A stretch of DNA of 12,510 nucleotides, taken from Thalassospiraceae bacterium. GTDB lineage: Bacteria; Pseudomonadota; Alphaproteobacteria; Rhodospirillales; Magnetovibrionaceae. Both the position numbers and the translations under genes were made by a program. The notes beneath the pieces are model-generated. The model was not told the origin of the DNA. It made no database searches and saw nothing but the letters and a program-made list of their open reading frames with translations. The stretch spans positions 1 through 12,510 of the forward strand of contig DAOVVL010000024.1 of NCBI GenBank assembly GCA_030637205.1. The letters are read 5' to 3'. Position 1 is the first letter of the stretch; each line of letters starts with the position of its first letter. Positions 1 to 6,241 of the stretch are shown here, piece after piece.

Positions 1-626
1 ATCGGAACCAGCGCACCATCCCAAAACGCAATTTGACGCTGGCTTGGGTGTGCGCTCTTTAATAAAAGCCGGTTGGCAGCCGACGCCAATAGCCCTGCAC
101 AATCTAGATATTCAGACCGCACAGGTTTAAGCGTCTCAGGCGCCGCCGCCAACAGGCTTTGGCGGTTGTAACGCCTGAAATGGCCGATGGCCGCATCAAA
201 GGGGCTGAACAGCGCCTGATGTGCCGGTGCCAGAACCACCAGCCGCCCGCCTTGGGCGAGATGTTCGGCTGCGCGGACAAGTTCGGCCTTGTCGTCTTCG
301 ATGTGTTCCAACACGTCCAGATAAACGATGGTATCGAACTGGGCGTCTTCTCCCAGATCGGCCAGCGTACCCGCCAGCGTTTTACAATGGCCGGGCAGAC
401 CTGATTGTGCGATCGCAGCAAGCAGTTCCGGGTCAGGCTCCATGGCCGACCATTCGCTAATTCCAGACGTATTGCAAAGGGCGTGGGTGCGCGTGCCCAT
501 GCCGGCGCCAACTTCCAGCACGCGCCCTGAAAGATGCGGGCGAACGCGCGCACAAAGATAGGATTCCCAGTTATGCGCTTGGGCAAACAGCAATAGTTCC
601 GTGCCTTCGTAGGTGCGCTCGTCCAA
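1..626 (-). CDS. Class I SAM-dependent methyltransferase, partial (C-terminus beyond the window)
   Basis: About 208 residues are visible and the frame is open to the left edge, so the C-terminus is missing. The nucleotide-binding motif I is VLEVGAGMG at residues 36-44, and the motif IV region FDTIVYLDVLEHIEDD lies at about 97-112, with a GGRLVVLAP strand at 127-134. These mark a Rossmann-fold methyltransferase of the Methyltransf_11/12 kind; the substrate cannot be told. The N-terminus (YEGTELLLFAQAHNW) resembles methyltransferases I associate with neighbouring sugar transferases. I chose the TTG at 626 because AAGGA lies eight bases upstream; an in-frame ATG at 656 would overlap the preceding gene by 29 bases and has a poorer ribosome site. 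Only one base separates this start from the stop of the upstream GT2 gene, so translational coupling is likely. By context it may modify a sugar, lipid or glycan intermediate (inference). Confidence 0.88.
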   Translation of the reverse strand, partial: MDERTYEGTELLLFAQAHNWESYLCARVRPHLSGRVLEVGAGMGTRTHALCNTSGISEWSAMEPDPELLAAIAQSGLPGHCKTLAGTLADLGEDAQFDTIVYLDVLEHIEDDKAELVRAAEHLAQGGRLVVLAPAHQALFSPFDAAIGHFRRYNRQSLLAAAPETLKPVRSEYLDCAGLLASAANRLLLKSAHPSQRQIAFWDGALVP

Positions 627-627
627 G

Positions 628-1599
628 TCAGCTTTCCTTGATGTGCGCCACGTCATGCACAAAACTTTTGTAATCTTCAGCCGGAATGATGCTTGATCTG
701 TTGCGCGAACTCAACACGATGATAATCAGGGTCAAAAGGGCCACGAACAATTGCAGGAACATGATCAACAGGCCAATCATCACCGTCGTCGCCCAGCCCG
801 GAATGGCTAAATCGGTGAACAGGCGAATGCCCACCACCACACCTGCGGCAATCGCATCGATAGCCAACAAGCCCATGACAAACAAGGCAAAGCGCACCGC
901 CAGCGCATCGACAAATACCGAAATCGCGCTAAGCCCGTGTGCCACCAGCGAGGCCAGGTTCATGCTTGATTTTCCATCCAACCGCGGGCCGCGCACGGTA
1001 TCGACCAGATCAATGGGCAAGCGCGCACGCAAAATGCCAGCCGCCAGATGATTCCAGATTTCCGAGATTTGCACCACGTCCGCCAACCGCTTGCCGGGGA
1101 TCAGGCAAAAATTGCCAAATGAAATGTTCTCGCCGGTGAACAGCACAAACAGCATCTTGTAAATGATATAGGAAAACCTGAACCCCAGACCTTCTGAACG
1201 CCGCGATCGCTTGGCGAATATGACGCCGTCGGGGTGCGCACTAGATGCGTCAATCAACGCATGCAAGTCTTCGGCGCGGTCTTCGCCATCGGCGTCCATC
1301 ACCACAAAGTTTTCAGCCGAAATATTTTCACTGGCCCACGCGAGGCCGACTGCAATGGCGCGCTGATGGCCAAGGTTGCGGCTAAGGTGCAAGACCTGCA
1401 AATTAAGCTTGCCCGCGGCACCGGCCAACACCCCAACATCCAGATCGCGCTGGGCGCTATCGTTGACCGCCAGCACCAAGGTCGCAGGCGCCGCGTCACC
1501 GCGAACCGCATCCAGGGCGTTTAGCAACTGGGCAAACGATGCCCAGTCGCGAAATACCGGCAGCACGACGACCAGTTCAAATTTTTGTTTATCGGACAT
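628..1599 (-). CDS. Family 2 glycosyltransferase with C-terminal membrane segments (polyprenyl-phosphate sugar transferase type)
   Basis: This is a 323-residue protein when read from the ATG at 1599. The GT-A domain begins at once (ELVVVLPVFRDW, residues 8-19) and carries the acidic metal/nucleotide-sugar motif DADGED at 102-107. The RGPRLDGKSSMN stretch at 203-214 matches the conserved basic GKS-x-M loop of DPM1/ArnC/GtrB-like enzymes. Two long hydrophobic segments follow (about 233-258 and 270-297), then a short cytoplasmic tail. The known role of this class is transfer of a hexose from a nucleotide sugar to polyprenyl phosphate at the inner membrane face; the actual sugar is unknown. An in-frame TTG at 1638 preceded by GAGG would add 13 residues (LFFKQLAHGIADY) and cannot be excluded. 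The gene is divergent from the PMT-like gene and is followed after one base by the methyltransferase. Confidence 0.9.
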   Translation of the reverse strand: MSDKQKFELVVVLPVFRDWASFAQLLNALDAVRGDAAPATLVLAVNDSAQRDLDVGVLAGAAGKLNLQVLHLSRNLGHQRAIAVGLAWASENISAENFVVMDADGEDRAEDLHALIDASSAHPDGVIFAKRSRRSEGLGFRFSYIIYKMLFVLFTGENISFGNFCLIPGKRLADVVQISEIWNHLAAGILRARLPIDLVDTVRGPRLDGKSSMNLASLVAHGLSAISVFVDALAVRFALFVMGLLAIDAIAAGVVVGIRLFTDLAIPGWATTVMIGLLIMFLQLFVALLTLIIIVLSSRNRSSIIPAEDYKSFVHDVAHIKES

Positions 1600-1703
1600 A
1601 TAATCTGCAATTCCATGGGCCAACTGCTTGAAAAACAAAGCACCTCAGCAACTTAAACCGCGTGATGGTCGCACCCCATCGGCGAAGATGCAATTGAAAA
1701 GCC

Positions 1704-1747
1704 CGCCCGGACCCCGCCCGGACCCCGCCAAAACCCCGTCAAAACAA
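1704..1747. repeat. Four degenerate 11-bp tandem units in a divergent promoter region
   Basis: Read on the plus strand, the units are CGCCCGGACCC (1704-1714), CGCCCGGACCC (1715-1725), CGCCAAAACCC (1726-1736) and CGTCAAAACAA (1737-1747). The first two are identical; the third and fourth change mainly CGG to AAA. The array sits between the divergent GT2 and PMT-like genes, the only space where their promoters can lie. A period of 11 bases places each unit on about the same face of the helix. Function is unknown; it may be a protein-binding array or simply a slipped low-complexity repeat. Confidence 0.7.
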
Positions 1748-1799
1748 GGTGTGACGGAAATTGCTGCACCCACCTTCAGGTCGCGCTAACTTAAACGCC

Positions 1800-3473
1800 A
1801 TGACTAAAAATAAAACCACAAAGCGCGAAAGCGTTTTCGATATGCTGTCTGCTGCGCTGTTTGCAGCCGCATTGGTGGTGGTGTTTACAGTCTATGGCGA
1901 TTTTGGCCACCCGTGGGACGAAGGTTTTCACGAACACTACGGCAACCTGATCGCCGATTATTTCCTGTCCATGGGTTCTGATACGCGCGTTCGTGAATTT
2001 CAAAATCTTGCGTATTACGGCGGCCTGTTTGATGGAACCGTCGGGCTGTTGACACGCGCCCTTGCCATGGGGCCACTATTCATGGATGCGCTGGATGCGC
2101 GCCATCTCATCACCGCGCTTACGGGGCTGGTTTGCGTCAGCGGCGTGTGGGTATTTGCGCGCAGATTGGGCGGGGCTGAAGCCGGGTTTTGGGCGACGCT
2201 GCTTTTGCTGGTAACGCCCAGTTTCACCGGGCACATGTTTTTTAATCCCAAAGACATTCCGTTCGCCACCGCCATGATCTGGGCACTTTATTTTGCCGCG
2301 CGGGCGGGCGAACATCTGCCCAAAGTACCTGACCGGCTGGCCCTTGCATTGGGGCTGGCAATCGGTGCCGCCATGGGAATTCGCATCGGTGGCGTCATTG
2401 TATTCGTATATTTAAGTCTGTTGCTGGCGATGCATTTTATGTGGCAACGCGGCCACACAGATCGCCTGAACTTCAAGGAAAACGCCAACGCACTGGTTCA
2501 CACTATCGTGGTAATGATCGTGCCGGCCTTGGTGTTGACGTTCGCGCTGTGGCCCGCCATATGGGACAACCCGGTCCACGGCGCCCTGAACGCCTTTGAG
2601 GCCACACGCAAGTTTGGCCTGGGCGTCGATATTTTATTTGATGGCGAGATGATAAATTCGCTGGCGCTGCCGGGCAATTATTTACCCCTTTATTTTGCGG
2701 TCAAACTTCCTGAAATTTTGTTAGCCCTTATTGTTATCGCCCTGCCGTTAAGCCTTTTGGATTTGCGCCGCGCAACACAAAGCGGCGAGCGCTTTCGCGC
2801 ATTTGCTTTTGCTGCCCTGTTGATCGCGATCTTTTTCCCAATCCTCTATGCCATCATCGGCAAAAGTTTTCATTACGATGCGATCCGCCATTTCCTGTTT
2901 ATCCTGCCACCACTGTGCGTGCTGGCGGGCGTTGAGCTGGCACAGGTGCGGGCAAGATTGAAGCAACGCAGCTTTTTGCTATCAACGGCGGTGGGTGCCG
3001 CGATCATGGTGGGCGCTGCATTGCCGGCCGGGGAAATGGTGCGCCTGCATCCGTATGAATACGTCTATTACAATGCCTTAAGCGGTGGCGCCAAGGGTGC
3101 CCAGCAGCGTTTTGAGCTGGATTACTGGGCGGCGTCGTACCGCGATGCGGCCCTTCGCCTTGCCGCCCTGACTGCGGGCGCTGAAAAAACCTATTCGGTC
3201 TATGTCTGCGCCCCTATTGATAGCGCCGCGCGCTACCTTCCCGCGCGCTTTCGCATTACAGAGCGCATTGAAGATGCAGATTTTCTCATCGCCTTTACCC
3301 GCTGGAACTGTGATGCGCGCGTTGATGCCCCCCAGGTGCTCAGCGTCGTCGCTTCGGGTGCGAAGCTGAGCGTGGTCAAGGATTTACGCCAAGGCTTCAC
3401 CGCCAAGGGCGAAATGCTCAAAACGCTGTGGATCAATTCCGACACCCCGCGCCCCAATCCATCAAAGCCCTAG
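1800..3473 (+). CDS. GT39/PMT-like integral membrane glycosyltransferase
   Basis: This is a 557-residue polytopic membrane protein with roughly nine to eleven hydrophobic segments (for example about 15-32, 103-120, 129-141, 183-213, 233-252, 304-321, 336-354, 364-380 and 392-410) and a soluble C-terminal region of about 140 residues. In the first extracytoplasmic loop is HPWDEGFHEH, with the acidic pair D40-E41 expected of the catalytic loop of PMT/ArnT-like GT-C enzymes. FFNPKDIPF (148-155) is another PMT-like loop motif. HPYEYVYYN (417-425) followed by DYWAASYRDA (441-450) recurs, as far as I recall, in uncharacterised bacterial members of this family. The expected role is transfer of a sugar from a polyprenyl-phosphate donor on the periplasmic side; acceptor unknown. 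An in-frame TTG at 1761 would add 13 residues; I prefer the ATG, although its ribosome site is weak (AGGT, 17 bases upstream). Confidence 0.88.
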   Translation: MTKNKTTKRESVFDMLSAALFAAALVVVFTVYGDFGHPWDEGFHEHYGNLIADYFLSMGSDTRVREFQNLAYYGGLFDGTVGLLTRALAMGPLFMDALDARHLITALTGLVCVSGVWVFARRLGGAEAGFWATLLLLVTPSFTGHMFFNPKDIPFATAMIWALYFAARAGEHLPKVPDRLALALGLAIGAAMGIRIGGVIVFVYLSLLLAMHFMWQRGHTDRLNFKENANALVHTIVVMIVPALVLTFALWPAIWDNPVHGALNAFEATRKFGLGVDILFDGEMINSLALPGNYLPLYFAVKLPEILLALIVIALPLSLLDLRRATQSGERFRAFAFAALLIAIFFPILYAIIGKSFHYDAIRHFLFILPPLCVLAGVELAQVRARLKQRSFLLSTAVGAAIMVGAALPAGEMVRLHPYEYVYYNALSGGAKGAQQRFELDYWAASYRDAALRLAALTAGAEKTYSVYVCAPIDSAARYLPARFRITERIEDADFLIAFTRWNCDARVDAPQVLSVVASGAKLSVVKDLRQGFTAKGEMLKTLWINSDTPRPNPSKP

Positions 3474-3584
3474 AAACCCGCCCGGATTTTTTTTAATTTT
3501 CCGGGATGAAACCTGGGTCTTGAGCGTTGTCTAACTGAAGCGGCCAAAAAATGGCTGTAAACAAGCTCTAGAGGTTGAAACCCA

Positions 3585-3725
3585 ATGCCGTTTGAACAAA
3601 TCCCCGATGAATACGAAATTGACGATCTGGTCATCGACGAAGATCACCACGCGAACGCCCGCAAGGGCTGGCTGATTGCCGGCACAACCCTAAGCCTGAT
3701 GTTCTGCGGATTTTTTCTCCTCTGA
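3585..3725 (+). CDS. Small membrane protein of 46 residues, unknown function
   Basis: The short open frame starts at ATG 3585, with GAGG ten bases upstream, and ends at TGA 3723-3725. I do not recognise the family. The first half (MPFEQIPDEYEIDDLVIDED) is strongly acidic. It is followed by a basic HHANARKG turn and a C-terminal hydrophobic helix at about residues 29-46 (WLIAGTTLSLMFCGFFLL), which ends right at the carboxy terminus. The plain reading is an acidic cytoplasmic head with a single tail anchor. It lies 111 bases after the PMT-like gene and 88 bases before the TRAP binding-protein gene, all on the same strand. No clear promoter is visible. Codon use looks like the neighbours, and the domain logic suggests a real gene, but there is no homology evidence. 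Confidence 0.6.
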   Translation: MPFEQIPDEYEIDDLVIDEDHHANARKGWLIAGTTLSLMFCGFFLL

Positions 3726-3813
3726 GCCACCCCTTCCCAGCCTGATGGTGTGCTGATAGTCTCCCCCCCGGCCATGTAACAGGCTGCGGGTTTAAGGGGA
3801 GGCTTTCAAAGCC

Positions 3814-4986
3814 ATGCGCAATACCATCATCGGCATCGTCATCGGCATCGTCGTCGGCGTCATGGTCGGCGCCTCCATCATTGCCCCACGCCTTGAGCAG
3901 GCCCGCCCAACACCCAATAAGCTGAACGGCCAAGCACCCGAACTGCTGAACGTCACCCGGGCTGCTGAAAGTCCCGCCATCTCACCCGCCATTGAGCCGC
4001 CCCAGCGTGGCGATGTTGCGCCACTGGGCCGGTTGCGCGTTGCCAGCTCATTTCCGCTCAGCCTTCCCCATCTGGGTGAAATGGCGATGCGGTTGGAAGC
4101 TGAGCTGGCGCGCTTATCAGACGGGGACTTATCACTTAAAATTTACGATCCCGGCGTGATGGTGCCGGTTGCCGACACTTTGAAAGCGGTGCGTTCGGGC
4201 GCCCTGGACGCGGCTTTTTCATCGCCCGGTCAGTGGGCCGAAGGTATTCCGGCGTTGATGTTGTTTTCAGCCGTTCCATTTGGCCCATCGGTGGAAGAAT
4301 ACCTGTCGTGGTTCTATTTTGGCGGCGGCGAACAAATATTTAACGACCTTTATAAAGATCAGGGCGTGCATGCGATCATATGCGGCGCCATTCCAACCGA
4401 GGCATCTGGATGGTTTCGCCGCCCCGTACGTTCCATTGGTGATTTCAAAGGACAAAACATTCGCGCTTCAGGGCTGGGCGCAAAGGTTCTTGAGCGCCTT
4501 GGCGCAAACACCATTGCCATGGATGACCGCGACATTTTCGCCGCCCTCAAAAGCGGAAAAATCGACGCGGTTGAATTTTCCATGCCCAGTGTGGACAAGG
4601 AACTGAACTTACATCAGGTGGCAAAACATTATTACTTCCCCGGATGGCACCAACCGGCGGCGCTGTATCAGTTGATCATCAATAACAAAACGTGGAAGAC
4701 CCTGAAACCCGCCCACCGCGCCCAGATCGAACTGGTCTGCGGCGATAATGTGCGCTTTGGTTTGGCTCAAGGCGGTGCCGGTCAGTTCGAAGCCCTGAAG
4801 GAACTGGGTCTCAAAGGGGTCGAGGTCCACCGCTGGCCGGAAATCGTGCTTTCAGCCCTGCATCGGGCATGGTTCGATGTGGTGCGCGACGAAACCCGAA
4901 ATAACAACGATTTTGCCCGCACCTGGGCCTCGTTAGAGGCATTTCGCCGCGATTATGCCATATGGGATGAATTGAGCGGACTTTAA
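3814..4986 (+). CDS. TRAP-type solute-binding protein (DctP/TakP-like), apparently membrane-tethered
   Basis: The protein has 390 residues. After a hydrophobic, glycine- and isoleucine-rich segment (about 4-24) comes a proline- and alanine-rich linker to about residue 70. The periplasmic binding fold then begins with LRVASSFP. The family-typical core is present: GWFRRPVRSIGDFKGQNIRASG (199-220), with the conserved arginine of the IR motif at 217, then IDAVEFSMPSVDKELNLHQVAKHYYFPGWHQ. The last stretch resembles TakP-type proteins, so a 2-oxoacid or other carboxylate ligand is plausible (inference). The signal segment lacks an obvious AxA cleavage site, so it may stay as an anchor. No DctQ or DctM permease gene is in the window. 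GGGGAGG precedes the start by about 14 bases. A terminator follows the gene closely. Confidence 0.9.
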   Translation: MRNTIIGIVIGIVVGVMVGASIIAPRLEQARPTPNKLNGQAPELLNVTRAAESPAISPAIEPPQRGDVAPLGRLRVASSFPLSLPHLGEMAMRLEAELARLSDGDLSLKIYDPGVMVPVADTLKAVRSGALDAAFSSPGQWAEGIPALMLFSAVPFGPSVEEYLSWFYFGGGEQIFNDLYKDQGVHAIICGAIPTEASGWFRRPVRSIGDFKGQNIRASGLGAKVLERLGANTIAMDDRDIFAALKSGKIDAVEFSMPSVDKELNLHQVAKHYYFPGWHQPAALYQLIINNKTWKTLKPAHRAQIELVCGDNVRFGLAQGGAGQFEALKELGLKGVEVHRWPEIVLSALHRAWFDVVRDETRNNNDFARTWASLEAFRRDYAIWDELSGL

Positions 4987-4996
4987 GCAATTAGAA

Positions 4997-5018
4997 CACC
5001 TTGCGGTGCCTTTTTTTT
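4997..5018 (+). terminator. Probable Rho-independent terminator after the TRAP binding-protein gene
   Basis: A short hairpin, CACC (4997-5000), TTGC loop, GGTG (5005-5008), is followed by CC and a run of eight T (5011-5018). It begins ten bases after the stop codon. The stem is only four base pairs, so strength is uncertain, but the T-run and position fit an intrinsic terminator. Confidence 0.55.
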
Positions 5019-5141
5019 GCCCTCGTTTTACCCTAGAATCACACCAATTCGCATCTAATCCGGCCTTTCTCCGTGACGGTTGCCAAAGACCGGGGGGATG
5101 GGCTAAAAATGCGGCAGTAGCAGTAGTTATTTTGTGTTATT

Positions 5142-5147
5142 TATAAT
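5142..5147 (+). promoter_or_regulatory. Candidate -10 element for the first cytochrome gene
   Basis: A perfect TATAAT lies 23 bases before the ATG of the first cytochrome gene, in an AT-rich stretch that stands out from the GC-rich surroundings. No good -35 hexamer lies 16-18 bases upstream (TAGCAG at 5118-5123 is the nearest), so an activator may be needed or the match may be chance. The GGAG of the ribosome site lies at 5157-5160. Confidence 0.4.
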
Positions 5148-5170
5148 CCTACTTTTGGAGAAGCTAAACC

Positions 5171-5539
5171 ATGAAAACAAAGACATTTTTAGCCCTCGCG
5201 CTGACCGCAGCCATTTCGGTTGCTGCTGGAACCGCAAGTGCCGATTCCAAAAAAGGTGCAAAACTTTTCAAGAAAAAATGCGGCGTCTGCCACTCAATGG
5301 ATGCAGGCAAGCATAAAGTCGGCCCGTCGCTGGCTGGCATTATTGGCCGTAAAGCCGGCAGCACTAGTTTCAAGAAATACAAGGCGCTCAAGGGTGCTAA
5401 CTTCAAATGGACCGAAGACAAGCTTGACGGTTGGATCACCAACCCCAAAGAGTTCATTGGCAAACCCACCGCCATGACCGCCAAAATCAAGAAAGCCGCA
5501 GACCGCGATAACATCATCGATTTCCTCAAGGACCAGTAA
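5171..5539 (+). CDS. Monohaem class I c-type cytochrome (copy 1 of a tandem pair)
   Basis: This 122-residue exported cytochrome has a Sec signal peptide (MKTKTFLALALTAA...) with likely cleavage after TASA at residue 24. The haem site is CGVCH at 37-41 (covalent cysteines 37 and 40, axial histidine 41). GPSLAGIIGRKAG (51-63) is the c2-type loop after the haem site, and M102 in TAM is the likely sixth ligand. The mature domain of about 98 residues is typical of small soluble periplasmic electron carriers such as cytochrome c2/c552; its redox partners cannot be read from the sequence. It is very lysine-rich, so the surface should be basic, as is common for carriers that dock to acidic partners. 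It has its own candidate -10 upstream and a strong terminator downstream, so it is probably a single-gene unit. Confidence 0.93.
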   Translation: MKTKTFLALALTAAISVAAGTASADSKKGAKLFKKKCGVCHSMDAGKHKVGPSLAGIIGRKAGSTSFKKYKALKGANFKWTEDKLDGWITNPKEFIGKPTAMTAKIKKAADRDNIIDFLKDQ

Positions 5540-5570
5540 GCCTTGAAGGTGCGGTTTTTAAGCACTTAAA

Positions 5571-5604
5571 CCCCCCGTCGCAGTTTCCTGTGGCGGGGGG
5601 TTTT
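5571..5604 (+). terminator. Strong Rho-independent terminator after the first cytochrome gene
   Basis: The arms are CCCCCCGTCGCAG (5571-5583) and CTGTGGCGGGGGG (5588-5600) around a TTTC loop. They pair over 13 positions with two G-T wobbles. TTTT follows directly at 5601-5604 and another T-run at 5607-5610. It separates the two cytochrome genes into different transcripts. Confidence 0.88.
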
Positions 5605-5627
5605 GCTTTTGGGCGGTTCTGCTAGAC

Positions 5628-5641
5628 TTGACCAAAGTCAA
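5628..5641. promoter_or_regulatory. FNR/CRP-superfamily-like operator upstream of the second cytochrome gene
   Basis: TTGAC-CAAA-GTCAA is a perfect dyad with five-base arms and a four-base spacer. It has the TTG-N8-CAA architecture of FNR, FixK, DNR and NnrR sites, where the consensus is near TTGAT-N4-ATCAA. The centre lies about 65 bases before the ATG at 5700. A candidate -10 such as CATTAG (5661-5666) would put the dyad near the -40 position used for class II activation. If functional, the second cytochrome would be induced by low oxygen or nitrogen oxides (inference). Confidence 0.5.
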
Positions 5642-5699
5642 TTCGATGCTGTGTTGATACCATTAGGCTCCCCCTACACTTGACCAACGGAGATTACAC

Positions 5700-6068
5700 A
5701 TGTTCAGAAAAACCATTTCCGCCGCCATTGCCGTTGCCGCACTGGTTGCAATGCCGTCCCTGGCCACCGCCGACGCTGATGGCGCGAAGCTGTTCAAGAA
5801 AAAATGCGGCGTCTGCCACTCGACCGATGCAGGCAAGCACAAAGTTGGTCCATCGCTGGCAGGCATTGTCGGGCGTAAGGCTGGCACCGTGGCAGGCTAC
5901 AAAAAGTATAAAGCCCTTAAAGGTTCAGACCTTGTCTGGGATGACGCAAACCTGGATGGCTGGATTACCGATCCCAAGAAATTCATCGGCAAGAAGACAG
6001 CGATGAGTGGCAAGCTGAAAAAAGAGGACGAACGCAAGGCAGTGATCAAGTACCTCAAGGGTCTCTAA
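5700..6068 (+). CDS. Monohaem class I c-type cytochrome (copy 2 of a tandem pair)
   Basis: Also 122 residues: a signal peptide with likely cleavage after LATA at residue 24, haem motif CGVCH at 36-40, GPSLAGIVGRKAG at 50-62 and candidate axial methionine M102 in KKTAMSG. By hand alignment about two thirds of mature residues match the first copy, with a single one-residue insertion after the GRKAG loop. One stretch of 29 bases is identical at the DNA level (5267-5295 and 5793-5821), so this is a duplication. The signal peptide and the C-terminal helix have diverged most. GGAG stands nine bases before the ATG. It has its own upstream dyad and downstream terminator, so it is likely regulated apart from copy 1. 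It is presumably a periplasmic electron carrier of cytochrome c2 type. Confidence 0.93.
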   Translation: MFRKTISAAIAVAALVAMPSLATADADGAKLFKKKCGVCHSTDAGKHKVGPSLAGIVGRKAGTVAGYKKYKALKGSDLVWDDANLDGWITDPKKFIGKKTAMSGKLKKEDERKAVIKYLKGL

Positions 6069-6093
6069 CCTGGCTGTTCGCGAATAAATAAAC

Positions 6094-6129
6094 GGCCCAC
6101 AAGCCTGAGTACGGCTGTGGGCCTGTTTT
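6094..6129 (+). terminator. Rho-independent terminator after the second cytochrome gene
   Basis: GGCCCACA (6094-6101) pairs perfectly with TGTGGGCC (6116-6123). Inside it GCC (6103-6105) can pair with GGC (6113-6115), leaving one bulged A. A TGTTTTG tail follows. It lies 25 bases after the stop codon. Confidence 0.82.
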
Positions 6130-6158
6130 GCTGGGCAATTCCTGGTATTGCTTTGCGT

Positions 6159-6190
6159 GTTTGCATTTTTTGCAAACTGGCGGCTATCAT
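6159..6190 (+). promoter_or_regulatory. Candidate apt promoter with an overlapping dyad
   Basis: TTGCAT (6161-6166) and TATCAT (6185-6190), spaced by 18 bases, form a fair sigma-70-like promoter. A perfect inverted repeat, GTTTGCA (6159-6165), five T, TGCAAAC (6171-6177), covers the -35 element. It could be an operator; no regulator can be named from the motif. The leader to the apt ATG would be about 45 bases. Confidence 0.45.
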
Positions 6191-6241
6191 CACGCGACTT
6201 GTTTTACACCAACCATTTTCTGAACATATTGAGGCCCCTGA

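Noticed and set aside
104..586. A 160-codon open frame on the minus strand
   Set aside because: Same strand but wrong frame relative to the methyltransferase; it is tryptophan- and arginine-rich and lacks the SAM motifs that the correct frame shows.
3481..3505. CCCGGA...TCCGGG hairpin after the PMT-like gene as a terminator
   Set aside because: The T-rich run is in the loop rather than after the stem, so it is not a canonical intrinsic terminator.
3540..3555. GGCCA-AAAAA-TGGC hairpin upstream of the small membrane protein
   Set aside because: Only a four-base perfect stem; too short to claim as a regulatory element.
3814..3885. Apparent DNA repeat (ATCGGCATCGTC units)
   Set aside because: It is explained by the coding of a Gly/Ile/Val-rich membrane segment with biased codons.
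3631..3933. A minus-strand open frame with repeated aspartate/alanine residues
   Set aside because: The Asp-Ala repeats are the reverse reading of ATC/GTC/GGC codons in the hydrophobic N-terminus of the TRAP binding protein, not a real acidic repeat protein.
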